The notes beneath the pieces are model-generated. The model searched no databases. It saw only the letters and a list, made by a program, of their open reading frames with translations, and was not told the DNA's origin. Shown piece after piece: positions 9,689 to 22,700 of a DNA stretch of 64,000 nt. The DNA is taken from the NCBI GenBank assembly GCA_030867875.1, contig JAOWCC010000577.1:77481740-77545739 (forward strand), in the 5' to 3' direction. The stretch is from Actinernus sp. WN-2022. Taxonomy: Eukaryota > Cnidaria > Anthozoa > Actiniaria > Actinernidae. Position 1 is the first letter of the stretch, and each line of letters opens with the position of its first letter. The translations under genes and the position numbers were made by a program.

Positions 9689-11509
9689 CAACAAGAGCCC
9701 ATCTGGGCTTTCACTCGGGCCACATGAGATTGAAGATGAAATACACTTTCATTTGAAATCCTCTTAGTAACAACCAAAGGGAAGAATTATTAGCTGAATT
9801 TAGTAGTCTTTAGGAGTGGCCGGTAGCGCGGTGACTTTCATTCTCTGCTCCCGTAGTATATATGTAATTTTATATTTTTGTTTTTCTCGTATGTAAATTA
9901 AAGAAGTTGACCTTTTAATTTAAACACTACTTATTCATGTAACACACGTTTACAATTTAGTCTGCTGTTCTGTTATACTGCAGGTTCCGAGTACAAATAC
10001 ATGATTGTCTCAAATGTATGTTTATATTTGTACCATATTATAAGTTGTATCCTGTCCATCCTGTGATGGAGCTATGTCAATTTGTGTGCCTCTGTGTAAC
10101 TCTGTGTAATCTGCTGTTCTTGCTATACATGATGGGCCATTACGAGTCCATATTGGTATTTGTTGGATTAAAGATTATTAACTGAAATGCCTGTTGGATC
10201 TCTAATTAAAAGCTTTACCCTCATTCCCAAAACTTCAGTCTGCTCATTATAATCACTGACAGAACTATAAAGGGAATTGTTGGAAGCCTTTAATTTCTCG
10301 AACCAAAACCTCGGCCGTGAGAGGTTTCTTGTTTAAGTTTACCTTGAGAGTTGAATATTGCTTCGCTCATCATAAATTATTCTGCGCTGAGTGTGTATTT
10401 CTCCGGGGTATTTGTGGCTTCGTGTTGGCGAGTGACAGTGTTGCTCTCACAGTTCAGGAGTTCAGATGTCTTCAGACTTCGATAGAGGATAGTAACCCAT
10501 AACTGCTCAACTACAGTATATGTACTTTGCTTGGAAATCGATCAGTATACTTCGATATATTAAAATATTAGCTATTCAGTATACCTGTGTATTTAAAGTG
10601 TCCCTACGATCAAATTTTGACATATCAATGTTTTTGCATATTCATAAAGTAGAGTTCATATATTATTACCAGTTCAAATTGTTTTTCGATACAACGACAG
10701 GAAGTCTTATTTTTTAGCTCCGAATATTGAATCTACACGTCCGCCATTACTGGAAGCCGTGCCCTTTGTTCAGCTTTAAACAAAGGTTTATTCACCGGAA
10801 ATGATGTCATACACTTAACGCTCGCCTGCAGAACACAACGCCTGGAGGCATATTTCTACTAAAAACGTCTTCACGTACATAAGAAGAAAGTTATATTTAT
10901 CTTTGCGAGGTTGGCTACTTTTTTATGCACGCTATTTCGCGCCACGAGGTTGTCGTGTTAAGTGTATGACATCACTTCCGGTGAATAAACCTTTGTTTAA
11001 AGCTGAACAAAGGGCACGGCTTCCAGCAATGGCGGACAGGATTTTACCGGTAAACTCTCCTAAAATTTGTGGTTTAAGATGCCCATTTGGGAATATTTTT
11101 TACTATTTCGGATATTTCTAATACTGATTGACCTATAAGACACTGAAAAAGTGGCAAATCGAAATGGTAAATTTTCGTCGTAGTGGCACTTTAAGCGTAC
11201 ACAGGTCAGAATACGAGATCGGTAAACCAGCCAAAAACACGGTCGAAAATATTTTAGTGTTGGCCTACCGATCACGGTGTTTGCGTTGGTATGTATTATG
11301 ACCGAGAGTAAAATGAAATGTAGCATAAAACCTACGAAACGTACCTCAAAGTTCAGGAGTTCAGAATAGCGTCCGCAGAATCTGGCGACTGGACTGGAGA
11401 GAAATCTATTTAGCGCCAACAATTAATGCATAATTTAACGCATGCGTAGACATTTTGTTGCACCGAACAAAAAATTTAGACTCGTGCCTGCCACAGGCAG
11501 CCCGAGTAA
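9689..11509. mobile_element. Helitron-like non-autonomous element, copy 1
   Basis: This is bounded by sequence shared with the element at 38822-40652. The first 81 bp (9689-9769) are identical in both. The last bases in both form a hairpin CTGCCACAGGCAG followed by CCCGAGTAA. The 5' end also holds a hairpin (AGCCCATCTGGGCT) and ACTCGGGC, the inverse of the 3' GCCCGAGT. Lengths are 1,821 and 1,831 bp but the interiors do not match. No protein-coding region was found inside. Terminal hairpins with variable captured interiors suggest a Helitron/Helentron relative. The class is inference; the paired ends are observed. Confidence 0.5.
10741..11037. mobile_element. MITE with ~80-bp terminal inverted repeats
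   Basis: The left arm, CCGCCATTACTGGAAGCCGTG through GGTTTATTCACCGG to ATGACATC-type sequence, is matched by an inverted right arm at 10957-11037 ending in CCAGCAATGGCGG. The arms are nearly identical. It is nested inside the Helitron-like copy 1 and has no coding capacity. Confidence 0.75.
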
Positions 11510-11514
11510 TTAAG

Positions 11515-12355
11515 GAAAGAAATGGGCGAATACTTCAGAAAAGACCTTAAATTAACCATCAAACTATTTGACGCCCTGATAAGTCCAATTCTACTCTATG
11601 GTAGATAATTATGGGGAGTGGATATAAAAGGGCCATTAGAAAAAGATCCGATTGAAGCTGTGCATATTTTAATATTACAGAATTAATTAATTTATTATTT
11701 ATTAATTTAAATTTAAAAATTCTGTAAATGGCTCCCAGGGGTCAACAAAATTTCAAGTAATAATATAATGCATGCAGGGCAGAATGAGGGAGATATCCGT
11801 AACGAACGCAAGCAAAATGTAGGAGCATTAAATTCTGGCTTAAATTAAGTGACTCTGATATAGATAAACTATCTGCAATGCATACAAAGATATAAAAAAA
11901 ATTAGGACAACAAAGAATGCTGGAGCCACAAACTCAAAACCTTGCTACATCAGATAGGATTAGGAGAACTGTGGATTAATAGGCAGAACAATATATATTA
12001 CAATAACACAACCACCGAAAACATTATCCGACAGAGGCTAAGAGACATTGAACTACAAACATGGTCAAGTGACATACATAACGATTCAAGAAAATATCCC
12101 CAACAAAAGAACAAATTAAGGACATACCGAAAATTTAAAACTAGCTACAACTATGAAGATTACTTGAGTGAGATCACCAACACTAACCATAGAATAGCAC
12201 TTACAAAATTAAGAATAAGTAACCACAAATTAGAAATAGAAACTGGGCGGTACACAAAACCATATAAAAAACTAGAAGAAAGAATATGCCAAATACATTT
12301 CTTGATAAAATGTCCTCTATACCGTGAAAAAGGAATATTCTTTTCTCCAGTATAG
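11515..12355 (+). pseudogene. LINE ORF2 C-terminal part, downstream half of the interrupted copy
   Basis: From 11515 the frame reads YFRKDLKLTIKLFDALISP and ILLYGR, breaks at an in-frame stop, and continues in shifted frames with LWGVDIKGPLEKDPIEA. An AT-rich break follows, then a 137-codon frame from 11942 with NKLRTYRKFKTSYNYEDYL, HRIALTKLRISNHKLEIETG and EERICQIHFLIKCPLY. The last blocks match the C-terminal domain that follows RT in several animal LINEs. Stops and gaps show it is dead. Confidence 0.65.
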
Positions 12356-12375
12356 AAAAGCAAACTAAAATTAAG

Positions 12376-12540
12376 ATGTAATATATAAAGTGTTAAGCTG
12401 TAGTGCTAAGTGTGCACGCCCTACGAGGGAAAGAGAAAAAAATCTCTGACCCAAGACCCCACTTGGGCCAGAGATTTTTTCTCTTTCCCTCGTAGGGCGT
12501 GCACACTTAGCACTACAGCTTACCACTTTATATATTACAT
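12376..12540. repeat. 165-bp near-perfect hairpin repeat
   Basis: ATGTAATATATAAAGTG at 12376 is mirrored at the right end, and the arms read through GTGCTAAGTGTGCACGCCC and TACGAGGGAAAGAGAAAA. Only a short loop of about 10 bp lies near 12456. The same arm sequence occurs at 26900-26960, fused there to a tRNA-like segment. No protein is encoded. Confidence 0.8.
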
Positions 12541-12763
12541 TCTTTACACTTACTAGTGCTACGCGGCAAACATGATTCAATATCATAACTACATAAAATT
12601 AAGATGAACCGAATGACTGACAATGAAATATTTTTATTTCTTATTAACCCTCCAATCAAACAACCAGCTATACAGAAAAAAATGGCAAAATACATATTTG
12701 AACGTTAGTCTATATACTCTCTGTCAAGATTCCAAATAAAAAATGTCTATGTCTATGTGACAT

Positions 12764-13217
12764 AGACTATGCCCGGGGGGGGGGGGGGGGGGGACTCCCC
12801 ATAAAAATAGACGGGGGTGCTCGACGTGAGAAATGAAATTCACCCCTAAAAGATAGCAATATGGGCGTGGCTCACAAAATTTTTACCCCTAAACGATAGC
12901 ACTCCAAAAGACAAATTTGTGCAAACTAAAGGAAATAAGAGACAAAGCTCTGCCCCATAACCTCGTCTTTAATATTCGGATGGATCAAACTCTATATCGA
13001 AGCCGTAAATACCGATTCAACTTGTGGGGTCTCATGCTCGAGGATCCAGCGCTATTTTTTCTCGGCCACAAACATTTTGGGTCTCGGAGACCCCTAAAAG
13101 ATAGCAGACCTTTGGAAGACCCCTAAGAGATAGCACTGCTAACGATTTTAACCCCTAAAAGATAGGTCGAGCACCCCCGTCTATTTTTATGGGGAGTCCC
13201 CCCCCCGGGAGACTATG
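12764..13217. mobile_element. hAT-type MITE with 8-bp target duplication
   Basis: The element body is 12772-13209. It starts with a C/G-rich run and ACTCCCCATAAAAATAGACG, and ends with the inverse. Both sides carry AGACTATG (12764-12771 and 13210-13217), a perfect 8-bp duplication as made by hAT transposases. The interior repeats CCCCTAAAAGATAGCA-like strings at about 12843, 12886, 13090, 13121 and 13151. No transposase is present. Confidence 0.8.
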
Positions 13218-13419
13218 TCTTATCACCCCCGTGGTATTGGGCTTCCTGTGGATTAATTATACATACCGACGACAACCGCTGATCAAATAGACCGGCCGAA
13301 TAACTGCCACCACAGGTAACCCAAGTTCGGTAAATGGCATTTCTGATTTACATGGGATTATTAGTCTTCCATTTACGACATAAATCTTGATTAAAACTCG
13401 ACAAAACCTATCGGGTGTC

Positions 13420-13742
13420 TTCTTTTAATCCTTAGCTATTACCTGGCCCAATTTTAGCAAATTTCAGCCAATTTTTTTCTCGCTTGAAACAACGAGTAGC
13501 CGCCATCTTGGATCTGACCGAGAAGACCCTGGGCCTGGAGATGAGGTTGAGGTCAGGCGAACTTTCAGCTGCACGCAGCCGTGTGATCGGCTGCTGATCT
13601 GCTGAGCTAAGCAATCCGAGAAAGTGAAAAGCAAAACTAATATTAATTCTGCTGCGGTCTTGAGTATTGGTTGCAATACTGAAGGGATATCCGTCATTTT
13701 ACTGCAGTTTTGATTCGATTTTGATCGTTTCGAACTACCAAG
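13420..13742 (+). promoter_or_regulatory. Probable promoter / 5' region of the dioxygenase gene
   Basis: There is no TATA box in a sensible place. A YY1-like core surrounds the start codon (CAAGATGGCGGCGG, 13739-13752), and an inverted match GCCGCCATCTTGG sits at 13501-13513. Such motifs are common at TATA-less initiation regions of housekeeping-type animal genes. The transcription start itself cannot be fixed from sequence. Confidence 0.4.
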
Positions 13743-16700
13743 ATGGCGGCGGCAGTAGAGGGCCAGATCGTGTCAGGAATTCCAGTGGTTGATTTTAGTG
13801 CGTTGAGCATAAAACACAAGACAAAACCAGATACAGGAAGCGAACAAGTACAAGAGCTAGCCAGGAAACTCTACCATGCATTTAGCACTGTAGGGTTTGT
13901 GTACTTGAGAAACCATGGCATCGATCAAACTGAGGTTAGTTTACAGAAATAGAATACTTATTGTATACGGATACGACTTTGTCTTTTGTTATAACAAGTT
14001 ACTTTAAGTATAATATTAATAAACCACAACTTGTTATTATCAACTTAAAGTTAACTTATTATCCACTTGAAGTGTACACTTGAGTTGTATGTGAGCCATG
14101 TTATCCTAGCCGTTGTAATAATCGCGTAGCTAAAATTGAAATTCGAATGCATAAAATGTATCTAGCCGTTATATATAGTCCTATGAATGTTACCTTGCCA
14201 GACAGAGATCCCTTCCCATATGTGTTTTACCGGTATCAAGATACGCGTATCAGGCGTATCACTCGGTATAATTGTAAATCGAATCAACGTTTCCCTGAGA
14301 ACTTCTCTACTGATGGTTAGGGTAGTTATTGTTGTTGGGTACATGTTTAAGCTGATGTATTATGATAAATACCAAAACAAATGTTACATATTTACCTGTG
14401 ATCTCGAATCACCAATTAGCTCTAAAACCTGAACGTTTTATACCTGGGAACTTTACTGATGGTTAGGGGTTGTTATTGTTGTATCAGGCATTTAATGTGT
14501 ATTAGTTGTATCAAACATATCACTTGTATCAGAGGTACATTTGTATCACACGTATCACAGGTATCATGTGTATCACTCGTATCAGGCATATCAGAGGTAT
14601 CACACGGATCAGACGTATCATGTGTATCAAGCGTATGACATGTATCAGACATATCAGGGTTATCAGACAGGTGTATCACGCATATCAGACGTGTCTCGTT
14701 TATCAGACGTTTCAGGGGTGTCACGTTTATCAGACATGGCATGGGTGTCACATTTATGAGATGTATCAGAGGTGTCACGTTTATCAGATGTGTCAGGGGT
14801 GTCGCAGGTGTCATGTTTATCAGACGTGTCAGTGGTATCTTTGGTTGTGAGGTTCATTATTCTGAGGGGGTATTCTGCAGTTACTCCGAGATTCCTTCCC
14901 TGAGTCAGAGAGAGAGAGAGAGAAATGAAACCAACAGCTTTTCTATCGAGCATGCACAAGTTTATGTCAAATACATGTACGTTAGTAGTACTAGTAGTAG
15001 TAGTTGAGTGCATGTACATGTAGGTTGAATCTGATTTTACATGCAATATAGGTCAAATCGGATTCTACACTGTACCTACATGTACATGTAGGTTGAATCA
15101 GATTTCACCTGAAAATAATTTTTTAATACCTACAAAATTATATACATGTAAATGTTTCAGATCAGGCAAATGAGGCTACATGTATATACATGTACATGTA
15201 CTCAGGCCTGTGATAAGATTGGTTATTTGCAGCCATTGAGTTACAGGTAGTTTTTGGCTCTGATAAAAGTTAAAATCACTTGTTGCTAACATCTTTCTCA
15301 CACTACAGGTGGATGGCATATTTGGTATTATGGATAAATTCTTCAATCTTAGCAAAGAAGTCAAAGTAAAATACGAAAAGAAGGACACAGGTTCCCCAAA
15401 TGGCTGGGATGAGCTGGAAAGAGAAGGGTTAGTGTTTTGGTTGTTTACTAAGTTTGCCTACATGTATATATGAACACTGTAGATGATAATTGCTGTATAG
15501 TTACATTTATCTACACCTGTAAAACTGTTTGTTTGATAAATACGTTTATGTGGGTGATTGCCTCATGAACGGCACTGGAAGTTTGGCACAAAGCACCGAT
15601 GGTGTATACAACAATGTACATGTACATTAGACATAGGAACGATTTCTGAAAATCATGAGCACATTGATTGAAGCCAAGTGTTGTGATTGGTCAGCAAATT
15701 ATTGCAAACCCGATCAGTGCTCCAATTGAATAGTCCAAAAGTGTTGTCAGGGCTCAACACAAACTTTTTCAGGTACTAGTCTATGTGCTAGTGATTGCGA
15801 GAAATTACTAGTCCCTAGGTCTTTTCCACTAACCCAATATACTGTACATCCCTTATAATAATGAGTTGCCCCGAGGAACACTTTATAATAATAAAGTCGA
15901 AATATTTGGGCAAATGCAAAATCGACCCACTGATTTCTTATTGTAATTGGATAGCAAATGACTACCACTACCACTGACAAAGCGTAACCCATGACTAGTT
16001 CCCAGTCTACTGAAAAGCAGAATTTTTCAAGATGTGTTCGGCACTTGAGTTAACGTCTATTAACTGAACTACATGTAGCTGTGGTGGGTACTGTGGTTAT
16101 AGTTAGGAGTTGAGGTATCATGCGCTAGTCAGCCGTAGAAGATTGCACCAAGCCAACCTCTTTGCTGACACTGAGGGTTGTCCTGGCCAGGGTTTCTTGT
16201 GTCCTCAGTGATTGTGAGTCACTCCAGCTAGCTGGACGATTCCTTTTACTTTAATTTGAGCTACAGAACGAAGATGTCACAAAAACTTTCAACAGTATGT
16301 GTTGAAAATCTTCTAGCCTGGCAGGCTAGCTAATATGATTTTCACCAGTCCTAAGCAAACATTTGCTAGTCCGAGACTAGTAGACTACCGCAAGTGTCAA
16401 GCCCTGGTTGTCATAACAACTAAACACGTAACCATGGCTGACCATGTATAATTATGTCTGTGACAGAAACAAAGGGACCATTTTTTACATATCACCACAG
16501 GCAGCCCAGGATATGGGTTTGTGGCAGTGTTTATATACTAGTTTCAATTTTTTATTGGTATGAGATTTCTCATACCAGTTTCAAATTTTCATACTCAAGG
16601 TTTCAAATTTTTACACTGGTTTCAAATTTACATACTGGTTTCATATTTTCATACTGGTTTAAAATTTCAAAATTCCTAAACCAGTGTTTTCATAGTTTGT

Positions 16701-19700
16701 GTTTAGGATGAGGATGGCATTACAGTAAGAGCATACAGGGTAAATTTGATTAGTTCACATGACAACAGCACGCTAGCGACAATGAAGATTTCTTAATCGG
16801 AACAGTGGCCGAGCACAAAGGCAATGAGAAGCCTCCATAAATACACCTGAAGATCAAGCTCAATCGAACAAAACAGCAAAGACTGGCTAGTTATTTCTCT
16901 TCCATCCAGTGTAACTTTAATTAAATACAAACTTGACACTGGAGCCCATAAGTCAAGCAAACATCCTGCCATTATCTGCATACTGGAAGCTTGAAACCAA
17001 ACCTAAATTACATGCAGGGAAAGTGAAACTCTCGGCATACTGTATAATGGTGGTGACATACCGGTTGTGGGCCAGTGTGATCTTGATATGCAGTACATGT
17101 ATAACAAGAATGAAAGCCACTGTGTTACATTTGTAGTAGCAGACACTGAATCTCCTCCGTTACTTGGACTTAAAGCATGTCAAAGCCGCAATCTCTTCAT
17201 CCAAGAACACAGTGATGTATTCGGTGAAATCGGATGCCTGCATGGGGAACATCACATCAGCACCGATCCTGATATTGCACCGGTCATACACCTGCCAAGA
17301 AAAATCCCCATCTCAATCATGCTAGAAAAACCTGGAAGCCAAATTAGCACTCATGCGGAAACGTGACGTAATAGACAAGATTGATGAGCCAACTGACTGG
17401 GTCAACTCTCTAGTGGTGGTAGAGAAGCCAAACAGCCAAATTCATGTGTGCCTTGACCCATGAGATGTTAACAGAGCAATCAAAAGACACCACCACCCAA
17501 TGCCCGATCCCAGGGCACCCACTGATAACAGCATTGGCTGAAGGATTTACCCTGGTTAAAGAATATATTATGTAATTTCCTCCTACTGTTAGCCTGAAGG
17601 CTGCAAAAAGCTTAGAAAAATCAAGGATTTACCCCCAGGGCATTTACATGTATTCCAAGATGGCAGAAAGGGAGAAGGAATAGACGTTTCGCTCAGTTGT
17701 ATGTGTTTCAGGTTGATTTACATGTAGATCATTTATTGTGCAATTACATACACTGTAAGGCAGAATAATTATCTTTTGCTACTTCGAATAGATATTTATT
17801 TAAAACTATTAAAGATATAGTGCTATAAAATGGTCTAATTAGTCGAGGTACTATTTTGAACAAATTGTTAGCTTGCAAACTGACTCATGATAGCTAATTA
17901 TGAAAATATGATTGGCATTTGGTCATCCACAAAACAAATTTAATGTCTGTATTATCGAAAACATTCAGAGTTTAGCATTTTGCAAGCTGGGAAGGATTCC
18001 TAGTATCAATACCATATCTTAATGAATTATGAAATACTGTACCTTTCAAATAAAACAAATTATTCTCCTTTTTTATACCGGGGGGGTTGACGAAAAGGTG
18101 TCAGATTACAAAACTGTTTCAATGTTGCTCTTCGATATCCATGTTATCAGTCCAGAAAATTTAAAACAAGAACTCTTCATTGCTGATTAGATACTGTATA
18201 TTGTTTTGAAGTTGCCCAAAAAATCAAGAAATAGCTGGTGCAGATACATTTTACCTGATGAAAGACTTGAAAAAAACACAAATAAGCCAAAACAGATAGG
18301 AGAGACAAGAAAAATCTAACATATATTAATTTTTCAAATCTTAAGTTTTTTCTACAATCAGCATTTTCACACGAATAGTCATGATCTTCGTAAAATTCAA
18401 CTTGAAAAAACTAAAAGCAACCGTAAAAAAAAAAAAGAGTGATGCTAAGCAAAATTATCACTGTTGTTTTCATTCTCACCCCTTAATAATGTACTTTGCT
18501 TGTTTGTTTTGCTGCAGTAACAACCCTGATAGGCCTGGAGATCTCAAAGAATCTTTTGATCTTGGGCACGTTCTGGAAGAGACCTTTGTAAGTAGACAAC
18601 TACTCAGTATTTATTATTTCATTATTTCATTATTTTATACTATATACATGTACAATATACATGTATATAAATAAAATGATACCATGATCACCTCGGTTTT
18701 CTGTTTGTTCAGGTTCATTATTTTAATCTCTAAATTTCCTCTTCAGCTTGCATACTTATTCTAATTAATTATTTTGCCATCATTGACATGCAAGAGGGAA
18801 CATTAATTGGGCTGTCCCCTGGCACACCAGATTATGACAGGTCATTAGTGCTATAGCAGGGCACAATACCTGTTAACCATGTACCCTACCCGTTGTATGG
18901 GTCAATAAAAGTCTGGGATATGGGATACTTAAAACCATAATGTGATGCAATTAAACTCCATGCATGCTCCATGAATATTTAGTCAACCACATACAGTGTA
19001 ATTGCATTGCATTTTAGTGTTATTCTTCTCAAAAACAAAACATTTTGTTCCAAGGGGAAGCCAAGGTCATTCAATCAATGATGCTCAATCAAGCATATAA
19101 TAACAAAAAGTTTTCGAAAGCAACTCAACTGTGATGTCTTTACATGTAGGTAGAGAAAACTAAACTTCTCAGAGATTACTTCCATTCGTTGGTAATAATA
19201 GTTCAATTACAAAGTGATATCATAACACATTGGGAAATTAGTGATAATAAATTTCCTCATAAACCTAACAGGAGGATTTGTTAAAGTCCCTCCGTCTGCA
19301 GCATTGGAACTTCCACAAATCCTCTCTCGGCTCTCAGGGAAACATAGTCACAAATTTTCCTCATGCCATGCTATTACTTATAATAAATAAAATTAAGTAT
19401 ACATTTGTACATCGGAGCATGGGATAGATGTTGCAGAGGCTCAATCCATGGCCTGTAATTACATCGTGCACCATCTTTGACTAGAGGTGTGAAAGCTCCT
19501 GGTACAAGCCTGTGGGTAGGACATCAAGGATGTGTGAAAAGTGTGGCCACCATTTTGAGTTTGCATAGCATGACATGATTTTCCACTTCATAGCCATGTG
19601 AGGTTGCTTAATTGTTATCTAATGATAATAATGGCAGGTGTGGATGGGGTTGCATATATTTTTTGGGTCCCAGTACCTGGAATGAAAATGTCTAGTGCTA

Positions 19701-22700
19701 CTTGTATGTGTAACCCTAATACACAGAGTACAGCTAGGGTACAGTCAAGGTTCGCACAGGCTTTTAAAAGTCCTTGAAATATTGCCAGATTGCCAGGGCC
19801 TTGAAATAATGCCAGGTACATGTACTTGAAAAGTCCTTGCATTTTGACAAGTTAGATTTTATCCTTGAAAAGTCCTAGAATTTTTACCAGAACTCCTTGA
19901 ATTTTGTTGAAACCTCCTTTGGGAGTTTGAGAAGACAGGAAAGCAGCCTCTTTTTGCCTTCAAAAAATCTCTAGAGCGGCACTGAATGATTCATCTTGCA
20001 AACAAGTCATAGAAAGAGTCTACATGTACATTAATTTTAACATGTACATGTATAATTGGGTATAAATTTCGTAGAGTTTTTTAATGTGTAATCCTGTGGA
20101 AAACAAGTCCTTAAAATGTGTTTTGAATTAAGTGTGTTTGAACCATGACAGTGTATAAAGTTGTGTACTTTCATTGCATCTATTGTTTTGAGTATCCTGG
20201 ATTCAATGTAAAAGAAATGTATTTCTCTTGTAATGGGCAATCAATGTACATTGTACACATGTATGAATTGGTAGTTCAAAGAAATAAGTTCCTACAATGC
20301 ATGTGGACGAGAGGGCCAGGAAAGCTGTTGTTATGATAATTAGGGTTATATAATTAAACTATCAAGAGACAGAGTCAGTTCATTCTGGTTCTACATGTAC
20401 ATGTAGCTCACAAATTGTGAAAGTATGTTATTTTTTACTAGAGGAAAAATAATTTTCTAAATGAATACTATTAAAATAACTATGGTTAGCAAGTTCAAGA
20501 ATTTAGGCATGTTTATTTCATCCCAAGTTTAAAACATCTAATTATTCGCTGCACTCACTCGTAAGATATGTTTATCAACACTCGAAGATAAAATATGTAT
20601 ATCCGTGCGGCCATGTGATATCCTCTATATACATTGTATTAGATGTATTACTTTACATGTATGTAGCTAATCTCTATGGATACCGTTGATTAGCTTTTCA
20701 TCTTGACACACTGATGAAAGAATTTAGAAAAACACCCAAGGGGCACTCTTGTTTTTTTAAGCAATATACCACACATTTCAATGTGTTTACTGGTGAAATA
20801 AAGCACGCTGGATGTTGGGAGAACACAAGAAATGCTTGAAAATTACAAGCCAAAGGCGCATGATTTTCAAGCATTTCAAATGTTCTCCCAACATCCCAAG
20901 TGCTTTATTTCGCCAGTAAACACATGGAAATGTGTAGTTTATTGCTTTTATGATATAACTACGACACAACGCAAGCAGGTGTGCTGATTTCTATGTGTTT
21001 ACCGGCACAATAGACCGAAGGTTTTTGAGTCTATAAGCCAATCAGAGCGCTTGTACTATCTGGGTTATATTTATTTAAAATGTTATACACCAGTATATGC
21101 ATGGGCCTGGTTTTGAACCTAATTCTGATTAGGGTGGGGGTTAAAAAATGCTGAATTCCAGTATTAGCTAATCAAAGTGTTCAGTTTACTAGCTACATGT
21201 ACATGTGTTATGGATGAATTGGAAGTCTGGGTTTTGAAGCCATTTTTTCAATTAAAACCAGGTCCAGTTCTGCATGTACCCGTCGTTGCACTGATACTGA
21301 AAAACAAGCAAAAAAACAATACCAGGTGTTGAATATACACTGAACAGTTGCAAACTGAGAAATACATCTTTTTTACAATGTAAAATTTCTCAGTGAATAG
21401 ATAGCCAGTACCTCAGATATTACCAAAATTAATCATTAATTTCATTTTTCCCATATTTTAGTGCTGGCCTGATGAGGAAGCACCAGAGTTCAAGTCTGCT
21501 CTTCAGATGTTTTACAAACACCTCAGTATCCTGGGGCTGAGGGTCCTGACAGCAATTGCAATTGGACTTCATCTGGTTAGTACACATTATTTGTTTAGTC
21601 TACATTAGCCTGCTTGCAGGCTCTGGTTGATTTGGGGTTCCTGTGGTGGGGGAGAGGAGGGGGAAGGAGGCGAAAGAGAAAGGAGAGCCTGCAACAAGAC
21701 CCTGTGTATTTGAAATCTGATTGGTTGAACCTAGAAGAAGCGCATGCACTTTGTTCGAAAATGGCGTGTGTTATGGTGTAAGCAGCACGCGCGAGCTAAA
21801 ATTGAAAACTTTTCACTCATGATCAAATCATTTTTCTGCTGTTTTCTCTCGTTTTCTCAGGTTTTTATTATCAAACATGCAGTAGAAATACAAGGGGTTC
21901 AATGCTGGGGTACATTTATAACAGAATCTCGTCGAAAATGTTGATTTTTAATTTATTTGTGCAACGTGTAACTTGCAATGATATGTGACGTCATGGGGGC
22001 GAATTTAAAAAACACAAGGTCTTGTCGCCTCTCCTTTCTCTATATCCTCCTTCCCCCTCCTCTCTTCTGCCACAGGAACCCAAATTAACCAGAGCCTGCA
22101 AGCAGGCTAAGTCTACATGTACCTCCCAGCTTGTAATTGTAAATGTGTATTTCATTCTGTTGCTGCAGTGTCTGGTAATTGTACTACATGTACAATGTTG
22201 TCATGTCCAGCTGGACGGGGGCACAAAACATGAATGGACAAAATGACCAGCCCATTGCACGACTCAGGGTTTTCTGTAACAGCTGGCAGCCAGCGAAATT
22301 TGGTGTCTACTGTGGTTATTTGTGCCAGTTGAGTAAGAGTTGCTGTCCAGCAATCTCTATTGAAGCCAGAGAGTATGAAAAGGGGAGGTTTTGAAGTTAT
22401 TTGTTTGGCTAGTGTACAGAATGTGCCAGCTATGTGAAGTGGCTTAAATAATAAAGAACTGATTAAGGATGATCAATATCTTGGCACACAATATCTTGAC
22501 ATTCAACTGGATCTAATTACAATGGGGACAAAAATGACCTGCAGTAATTGTTATGAAAGAACCTGGAGCAAGGGCCAGCCTTTGAAAAGTTGTATGCATT
22601 TAAAAAAAATAAAAATAAAAAAATTATAAAAAAAAATTATATAGTTGTTTGTCACTTGATATTTTTTTTTAAATTTCAATTACCTTCGGAGATATTAGCA

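Noticed and set aside
14473..15046. Long frames on both strands (up to 127 codons)
   Set aside because: Produced by the stop-free ~12-bp tandem repeat.
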